A DNA stretch of 64,000 bases, taken from positions 54,265 through 118,264 of the forward strand of contig DAISIR010000008.1 of the NCBI GenBank assembly GCA_036821905.1. Reading direction: 5' to 3'. This stretch comes from Brooklawnia sp937867175. GTDB taxonomy: Bacteria > Actinomycetota > Actinomycetes > Propionibacteriales > Propionibacteriaceae. Every line of letters starts with the position of its first letter. Position 1 is the first letter of the stretch. The position numbers and the translations under genes were made by a program. The notes under the pieces were generated by a model. That model made no database searches. It saw only the letters and a list, made by a program, of their open reading frames with translations, and was not told the DNA's origin. Below, piece after piece: positions 59,120 through 64,000 of this stretch.

Positions 59120-60412
59120 TCAGGCCCACTTGTCGGTGTCGAAACGCGGGAAGGCCGACACGCCAGCGTAGACCGCCGACTCGTCCAACTCTTCCTCGAT
59201 GCGGATCAGCTGGTTGTACTTGGCGACGCGCTCGCCGCGGGCCGGGGCACCGGACTTGATCTGGCCACAACCGAGTGCCACCGCGAGGTCGGCAATGGTG
59301 GTGTCTTCGGTCTCGCCCGAGCGGTGGCTCATCATGCTGGCAAAACCGTTGCGATGGGCCAAGGTGACCGCATCGATGGTCTCGGTGAGCGAGCCGATCT
59401 GGTTCACCTTGACCAGCAGGGCGTTGGCCGACTGGTGGTCGATGCCGCGCTGCAGACGCTCGACGTTGGTCACGAACAGGTCGTCGCCGACCACCTGCAC
59501 CTTGTCGCCGAGGCGCTGGGTGAAGACCGCCCAGCCATCCCAGTCCTCTTCATCCAGCGGGTCTTCGATGGAGACCAGCGGGTAGTCAGCAACCAACTGC
59601 TCGTAGTACTCGATCATCTCGGCGCTCGACTTCAGGCCGCCCTCGAACTTGTACTTGCCATCGCTGACGAAGGAGCTGGCGGCCACGTCGAGCGCCAGCG
59701 CGACATCGGCTCCCGGCTTGTAGCCGGCGGCCTTGATGGCCTCCTCGATCAGGTCGAGGGCGGCGCGGTTGGATTCGAGGTTGGGGGCAAAGCCACCCTC
59801 GTCGCCCAGCCCGGTGGCCAGCTTCTTGCTCTGGAGGACCTTCTTGAGGGCCTGGTAGACCTCGGAGCCCATCCGCATCGCCTCGGCGAAGCTCTCGGCG
59901 CCGATCGGGGCGATCATGAACTCCTGGATGTCGACGTTGGAGTCGGCGTGTGCGCCACCGTTGAGGATGTTCATCATCGGGACCGGCAGCAGGTTGGCGG
60001 TCGGGCCGCCGAGGTACTTGTAGAGGGGCAGTTCGGCGGACTCGGCTGCGGCACGGGCCACGGCCAGCGAGACTCCGAGGATGGCGTTGGCACCCAGGTT
60101 CGCCTTGTTCTTGCTGCCGTCAAGCTCGATCATCGCCTCGTCGAGACCGCGCTGGTCGGTGGCGTCCCAACCAACGACCTCCTTGTAGATCGACTCGTTG
60201 ACGTTCTCGACGGCCTGCCGGACACCCTTGCCGCCGTAACGAGACTTGTCACCGTCGCGGAGTTCGACGGCTTCGAAGGCGCCGGTGGAGGCGCCAGACG
60301 GGACGCCTGCGACGGCGAAGGAGCCGTCATCGAGCAGGGCCTCGACCTCGACAGTGGGGTTGCCGCGTGAATCCAAGATCTCGCGAGCCTCGATGAATTC
60401 GATAAGTGCCAC
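59120..60412 (-). CDS. eno: Enolase
   Basis: A 430-residue glycolytic enzyme that interconverts 2-phosphoglycerate and phosphoenolpyruvate. The N-terminus IEFIEAREILDSRGNPTVEVE and the mobile loop GVPSGASTGAFEAVELRDGD are invariant. GDEGGFAPN carries the catalytic Glu, ALDVAASSF and SIEDPLDEEDWDGW the Mg ligands, and LLVKVNQIGSLTET and MMSHRSGETED the catalytic Lys and His/Arg residues. All are present. GTG 60412 follows GAAAGGG. A TAGTGT -10 candidate lies near 60470. It is 122 bases downstream of mazG and ends in a strong terminator. Confidence 0.98.
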   Translation of the reverse strand: MALIEFIEAREILDSRGNPTVEVEALLDDGSFAVAGVPSGASTGAFEAVELRDGDKSRYGGKGVRQAVENVNESIYKEVVGWDATDQRGLDEAMIELDGSKNKANLGANAILGVSLAVARAAAESAELPLYKYLGGPTANLLPVPMMNILNGGAHADSNVDIQEFMIAPIGAESFAEAMRMGSEVYQALKKVLQSKKLATGLGDEGGFAPNLESNRAALDLIEEAIKAAGYKPGADVALALDVAASSFVSDGKYKFEGGLKSSAEMIEYYEQLVADYPLVSIEDPLDEEDWDGWAVFTQRLGDKVQVVGDDLFVTNVERLQRGIDHQSANALLVKVNQIGSLTETIDAVTLAHRNGFASMMSHRSGETEDTTIADLAVALGCGQIKSGAPARGERVAKYNQLIRIEEELDESAVYAGVSAFPRFDTDKWA

Positions 60413-60534
60413 GGGTGTTGCCCTTTCGTTCGGACTGGGTGGATCGATTCGTTGTCCGAGACCACACTATCGGTCATGGCCTGCGGTTTGCGCCGGGTAG
60501 CCAACTGCTAGTAAGCGCCAGCTGAGCGATACCC

Positions 60535-61164
60535 TCAGCATCCGCCTTCGACGCGACGGATTTCGTCCTCGAGCGCACGCAGCGCATCGCGCGTTGCCTG
60601 GTCTGCGTCCACCCCGCTGGCTTGGGCGCGCTGGACGATCGCCAAGACCTGCCGGCCCGCTTGCTCGGCGGTAATCGGCTCGTCCGCCATCGGCACGTCA
60701 AGGCGGACGTGGCGGGTGCGCGAGACCACCTTGTCGGCCCTGGCCAAGGTGGGCAGCGACTTGGCGATGCCCTCCAATGCGCTGCGCCGCTGCTTCTCGG
60801 CCCGCTTGGCCGCCTCCCAGGTGCCCATCATGTCGGCGGGGTCGTCCTCCCCGTCAAAGACCCACGGGTGCCTGCGCACCAGCTTGTCGCAGATGTCGCG
60901 GGCGACATCCTCAATGCCGAACCTGTTCTGGGTGGACGCGATCTCGGCGTGGAAGTAGATCTGCAGCAGCAGGTCGCCGAGTTCTTCGCGCAGATCATCA
61001 TCAAGGATGTTGCGGTCACTGCCGCCGGCCTCTATCGCGTCAACCACCTCGGCGGTTTCCTCGATCAGGTGCTTGACGAGACTGCGATGGGTTTGTTCGG
61101 CGTCCCACGGGCAGTCCGTCCTCAGGCGCGCCATGATCTCGACGAGCCGCAGCAGTTGACTCAC
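60535..61164 (-). CDS. mazG: Nucleoside triphosphate pyrophosphohydrolase (MazG)
   Basis: A 209-residue all-alpha NTP pyrophosphatase that removes abnormal nucleotides and lowers nucleotide-stress damage. The MazG core is at the N-terminus: LRTDCPWDAEQTHRSLVKHLIEETAEVVDAIEAG with the EExxE metal motif, then DDDLREELGDLLLQIYFHAEIA with ExxD. RRHPWVFDGE and the C-terminal half (AQRAEKQRR-like AAKRAEKQRRSALEGIAKSLPTL) match. The GTG at 61164 overlaps the lipoprotein stop in GTGA, so the two are coupled. The order lipoprotein-mazG-eno recalls Mycobacterium mazG-lpqU-eno, although the relative order differs. Confidence 0.95.
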   Translation of the reverse strand: MSQLLRLVEIMARLRTDCPWDAEQTHRSLVKHLIEETAEVVDAIEAGGSDRNILDDDLREELGDLLLQIYFHAEIASTQNRFGIEDVARDICDKLVRRHPWVFDGEDDPADMMGTWEAAKRAEKQRRSALEGIAKSLPTLARADKVVSRTRHVRLDVPMADEPITAEQAGRQVLAIVQRAQASGVDADQATRDALRALEDEIRRVEGGC

Positions 61165-61691
61165 GCCTGCGGCTGGTAATTCTGGTCGAACTGGGAAAGC
61201 GAACCGGTGCCGGCCCAGGTCACGTCGGGTAGATCCCAAACGCCGTAGCGCGGGTTGATCTTGATGTCGGGAGCACCGAAAGTGTCCGGCCATTGCGTCC
61301 CGGACGCTGCGAGGGCTGCCGCCAACAGGTTGTAGCGAAGAACTCCACTGACCAACTGGGCGCAGCGTGCGTCGGCCATGAGATCCTCTGCACCCTCAAT
61401 GCGAGCCTCGGCGAGCAACTCGGCTTGGGTCGGTTGCAGGCCTGAGGCGGCGACGAACTGCCTGGCCACTTCGTCGAACACGGCCCAACGCAGTACTTGC
61501 AGGTGCATCTGGCCTTCCGGCACCCCGAGGTCGCGCATCACGGACGCACAGCCATCGGTGGCCTCGGTCACCCTCGAATCGGGAATCGAGACGCCGTTGA
61601 CGACGGCAGCCGTACCACCGGTGGGCGCGCACCCGGCCAACAGCGACAACCCAAGTATTGGCAGCACCACGGATCCGACGAGCTTCTTCAT
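61161..61691 (-). CDS. SurA N-terminal-like lipoprotein
   Basis: A 176-residue secreted lipoprotein. The signal MKKLVGSVVLPILGLSLLAGC has a perfect lipobox (LAGC, Cys21). The mature part resembles the helical N-terminal domain of SurA/PrsA chaperones (AAVVNGVSIPDSRVTEATDGCASVM, then LQVLRWAVFDEVARQFVAASGLQPTQAELLAEA) but there is no prolyl isomerase domain. It ends with PRYGVWDLPDVTWAGTGSLSQFD, which may occupy its own groove. A chaperone-like role in the envelope is probable. GAGGTCACA precedes ATG 61691; the stop is coupled to mazG. Confidence 0.83.
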   Translation of the reverse strand: MKKLVGSVVLPILGLSLLAGCAPTGGTAAVVNGVSIPDSRVTEATDGCASVMRDLGVPEGQMHLQVLRWAVFDEVARQFVAASGLQPTQAELLAEARIEGAEDLMADARCAQLVSGVLRYNLLAAALAASGTQWPDTFGAPDIKINPRYGVWDLPDVTWAGTGSLSQFDQNYQPQA

Positions 61692-61798
61692 TGTGACCTC
61701 ATTGTTTCTGGGTGGACGATCGCGGCCAGTCTACGCTGCCAGCTCGCCGAGCCGATCCCTCGGGACCGGCCCGGCGATCATCCCACCACCTGGCTTGG

Positions 61799-62605
61799 TC
61801 AGGACGACTTGCCCTTGACGTCGTGTGCCACATGAACGTTCAGCGAGTTGGTGTGACCAGGTACACCGATCGGCTCACCGAAAACCACGACGACTCGGTC
61901 GCCGCCCAGGTCCTCGGTCTTTGCGATGATCCGCGCCATCGTCGCCACGGTCTTCACCGGGTAGGCGCCAATCGACGTTTCGCCCGACAACATGACCGCG
62001 TCGGCACCGTCCAAGATGGCATTGGCGACATCGGACGTCTCGGCGCGCGTCGGGGTGGGCGAACCGATCATGGAGTCGAGCATCTGCGTGGCCACGATCA
62101 CCGGCTTCGCCTTGATGCGGGCCTTGGAGATGATGTCCTTCTGCACCATCGGCACGAACTCCAACGGCAACTCGACCCCGAGGTCGCCTCTGGCGACCAT
62201 GAAGGCGTCGAACGCGGCGATGATCTCGTCCAGATTCTCGACGGCCTGCGGCTTCTCGATCTTGGCGATCACCGGCAGGGTGAGTCCTTCTTCTGCCATG
62301 ACCTCGCGCACTCGCGTGACATCGGAGGCATTGCGGACGAAGGACAGCGCGATCAGGTCGAAGTTGTTGCGCAGGGCGAAACGCAAGTCGTCCTCGTCCT
62401 TCTCGGAGAGCGCCGGCACGTTGACGGCGACGCCCGGCAGGTTGATGCCCTTGTTGCCCTGGAGATCGGCCAGCAGGCCGATCGTCTTGCCGATGGCCTT
62501 CGCCGCAGCACGAGTCTCGGCGAGGCGCCGGGCGTGCTCCTCGTGGGAGCCGTGGCTCATGTTGAAGCGGGCGACATCAAGGCCTGGCTGCGATCGTCGA
62601 AGCAC
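61799..62605 (-). pseudogene. Pyruvate kinase reduced to its A domain (N-terminus, B domain and most of C domain missing)
   Basis: The frame keeps VARFNMSHGSHEEHA, GLLADLQG, PALSEKDEDDLRFALRN, VIAKIEKPQAVENLDEI, FMVARGDLGVELPLE, KPVIVATQMLDSMI and AVMLSGETSIGAYPVKTVATMARII: the TIM-barrel core of pyruvate kinase. GLLADLQG runs directly into NKGINLPG, removing about 90 residues of the lid (B) domain. TMARIIAKTED runs directly into DRVVVVFGEPIGVPG, removing about 100 residues of the C domain. The first roughly 35 residues (TKIVCTLGP region) are also absent. All deletions are in frame and no stop is present, giving 268 residues from GTG 62605 instead of about 470. Catalysis is doubtful without the lid; decay or a remodelled enzyme are both possible. 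Confidence 0.8.
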
Positions 62606-62784
62606 ACCAGCGTGGTCTGCGGAGCGTGGTCGCCGTCCCGACCCAGGGCCAGCCCGTCGGGATCGACCAGTGGGTCGACGAGACTGCGCAGCGCCAGCTG
62701 ATGAACGAGGTCAAGGCCGTGCTGGATTGCCACAACCGACGCCTGGTTCGAGCTGGCCTGCCGCAGCGACCAGCAGACTGGTGA
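62584..62784 (+). pseudogene. Orphan C-terminal coding tail abutting the pyruvate kinase remnant
   Basis: A 66-codon open stretch with coding-like GC-rich third positions ends at TGA 62782-62784. It reads AAIVEAHQRGLRSVVAVPTQ, then VGIDQWVDETAQRQLMNEVKAVLDCHNRRLVRAG. It starts exactly where homology to pyruvate kinase on the other strand ends, has no start codon in the homologous part, and looks like the 3' end of an unidentified gene joined by a rearrangement. Together with 62785-62953, which holds only the promoter of the next gene, it fills the 348 bases between pyruvate kinase and the SGNH gene. Confidence 0.45.
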
Positions 62785-62915
62785 GCCCGAGACGTTGGAC
62801 GCGATCGGCACGCGGTTGGGCCTCACCAGAGTCGCCGCACGCCGAGCGTCCCGCGGGTGGTGATCCGGCCGCCCGCCCCACGGATTCCGTGCGGGTGGCG
62901 TCCGCCCGCGGATAG

Positions 62916-62953
62916 GCTTCCCCCACGCAGAGTCCCAAGGGAAAGAACCCCTC
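62916..62953 (+). promoter_or_regulatory. Promoter and ribosome binding site of the SGNH hydrolase gene
   Basis: TAGGCT at about 62914-62919 is a -10 candidate, preceded by an imperfect GC-rich inverted repeat (GCGGGTGG/CCGCCCGC). AAGGGAAAG lies before ATG 62954, so unlike many neighbours this transcript has a short leader. Confidence 0.45.
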
Positions 62954-63817
62954 ATGAAGCGATTTTTCAAGGGTGCAATCGCTATGGCCGCCACCGCCGT
63001 CATCGCAACCTCCGCCATCTCGCCCGCCATGGCGAAGGATGGCGACCCGAGTAACAATGAACCGAATCGGGGCCGTTACGCCGCGGTTGGCGACTCCTTC
63101 GCCGCCGGTGTCGGCAATCCGACGCTGAAGCACGCGGGCGCATCGTTGCGCTCGTCTGCCGCGTACCCTGTCGTCCTCGCCGGAGCGGACAACAAGGTGA
63201 ACTTCCTGGCTGAAAGCGGCGCTACCGTGGCAGACACCATGGTGCAGGTGGGCAGCCTCACGCCGTCTGTGCGGCAGGTCACGATCACGGTCGGCGGCAA
63301 CGATCTCGGCTTCGCGAACGTCATCCTTGCCTGCTTCGGAGGGTTGGACACGACAGCATGCCAAGGTGCGCTCACGAATGCGAGAGCTGCGTCTGCCATG
63401 CTGCCGGAAAGGCTGACGACCCTCTTGGGCGAGGTGCACCAGACGGCTCCGAATGCGCACGTCTACGTCACCGGCTACCCGGTGCTGTTCCAGGCTGGCA
63501 GCTACTGTGCGACGTATCCGACCGCAAACCCGCTGCTGCTGGCACAGCTGGACCAGTACGCAAGCAACCTCAACGACGTCATCGAGTCGGTGGTAAGCGG
63601 CGCAATACACCAGGGCGACCCGGCCATCACGTACGTCGATGTCGAGGGCAAGTTCGAGAACATGGGGATGTGCGACCCGCAGGGGTACATCTTCCCGCCC
63701 GTCAACCTCCAAACCGGGCAGCCGAACCCGTACCCCGTGCACCCGAACGTGGGTGGGCAGCGCGCCTATGCCGAGGCGATCGCCGACGCTGGGTTCACGA
63801 CGTCGGCGATGGGCTAG
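62954..63817 (+). CDS. Secreted SGNH/GDSL-type lipase/esterase
   Basis: A 287-residue exported hydrolase. The signal peptide MKRFFKGAIAMAATAVIATS...AMA predicts cleavage after about residue 27. The SGNH blocks are complete: block I AAVGDSFAAGVGNP with the nucleophile Ser near 49, block III TVGGNDLGF with the oxyanion Asn, and block V VHPNVGGQRAYAEAIADA with the catalytic His. Paired cysteines in ACFGGLDTTAC and the later YCATYP and MCDPQ may form disulfides, as in Streptomyces SGNH lipases. It should hydrolyse esters of lipids or glycans outside the cell. It stands alone; no operon partner is visible. Confidence 0.93.
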   Translation: MKRFFKGAIAMAATAVIATSAISPAMAKDGDPSNNEPNRGRYAAVGDSFAAGVGNPTLKHAGASLRSSAAYPVVLAGADNKVNFLAESGATVADTMVQVGSLTPSVRQVTITVGGNDLGFANVILACFGGLDTTACQGALTNARAASAMLPERLTTLLGEVHQTAPNAHVYVTGYPVLFQAGSYCATYPTANPLLLAQLDQYASNLNDVIESVVSGAIHQGDPAITYVDVEGKFENMGMCDPQGYIFPPVNLQTGQPNPYPVHPNVGGQRAYAEAIADAGFTTSAMG

Positions 63818-63927
63818 TCGGCCCGCAGCCACCCGGCGGCGAATTCGTTGCCTTTTTGTTTCTGCCGCCGGTTTGGGGCTGTTGCGGGCCAGTCTCAACG
63901 TCAGTGCCGGTCTCTAGCGTGTCTGTT

Positions 63928-64000
63928 ATGGCAGCGACGCAGCGGTCGGCCCGGCAGGTGGCGGACGAGTTGCGGGCTGCTGTGCTGGCCGAGCGTCGCG
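63928..64000 (+). CDS. Start of an unidentified gene, truncated by the window edge
   Basis: ATG 63928 opens a frame MAATQRSARQVADELRAAVLAERR that runs off the right edge. TAGCGT (63915-63920) lies seven bases upstream, the leaderless pattern used by many genes here. The fragment is too short to assign; the helical start could suit a DUF222/HNH-type or regulatory protein, but that is a guess. Confidence 0.4.
   Translation, partial: MAATQRSARQVADELRAAVLAERR

Noticed and set aside
1..64000. CRISPR arrays, prophage, insertion sequences, integron or rRNA genes
   Set aside because: No regularly spaced repeats, transposase, integrase, phage structural or rRNA-like sequence was seen on either strand.

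Overview
The window is high-GC actinobacterial DNA, most likely from a member of the Propionibacteriaceae or a close relative. A methylmalonyl-CoA mutase small-subunit gene (propionate pathway) lies at the left edge. Mycothiol S-conjugate amidase marks the mycothiol-producing Actinobacteria. The blocks eno-ftsB-DUF501-ppx and trhA-uppS-DUF255-mca-greA are arranged as in other actinobacteria. Many genes also carry a TAnnnT box 6-8 bases before the start codon, the actinobacterial signature of leaderless mRNA. A run of exactly 100 N flanked by a 55-base exact duplication shows that this is a scaffolded draft, probably metagenomic, assembly.

Layout. 1-5.4 kb: mutA (partial), a 3-hydroxyisobutyrate dehydrogenase-like reductase, a patatin and a cytoplasmic GH2 glycosidase. 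5.4-10.9 kb: a glycosyltransferase divergent from a TRAP transporter (dctPQM) plus mannonate dehydratase (uxuA); this uronate uptake and breakdown operon has stem-loops after dctP, after dctM and after uxuA. 10.9-18.3 kb: housekeeping genes (quinone reductase-like MDR, ychF, M18 aminopeptidase, rmuC, ispH, xseA-xseB). 18.3-19.5 kb: a GMP synthase lacking its glutaminase domain, abutting a stub of a PhoH-type ATPase gene. 19.5-35.5 kb: trhA, uppS, DUF255, GNAT, SulP, a cell-wall deacetylase pair, mca, greA, DUF4097, an AI-2E-family exporter, MFS, ung, a second patatin and msrA (interrupted only by the artificial gap). 35.6-36.2 kb: a cysteine-rich orphan with an AT-rich palindromic promoter. 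36.3-45 kb: a pit-small membrane protein-ald-MBL operon, a HAD phosphatase, UDP-glucose pyrophosphorylase, KtrAB potassium uptake, and kduI behind nested operators. 45-55 kb: small membrane and lipoproteins, DNA-3-methyladenine glycosylase, NUDIX, Bax-inhibitor-like protein, DUF2252, a lactonase, an AbiEi-like protein and a GntR/DUF1648 pair. 55-62 kb: a HEAT-repeat lipoprotein, a class I tRNA with anticodon UAA, and the ppx-DUF501-ftsB-eno-mazG-lipoprotein cluster. 61.8-64 kb: a pyruvate kinase that has lost its B and C domains, an orphan coding tail, a secreted SGNH hydrolase and the start of another gene.

How it fits together. TRAP uptake, UxuA and KduI point to growth on uronic acids from pectin or glucuronans, with GH2 possibly releasing uronate from internalised glucuronides. 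The most unusual items are the class I tRNA(UAA) placed 5 bases behind ppx, the A-domain-only pyruvate kinase, the glutaminase-less GMP synthase beside a PhoH stub, and the pervasive leaderless promoter pattern. No CRISPR array, prophage or insertion sequence was seen.
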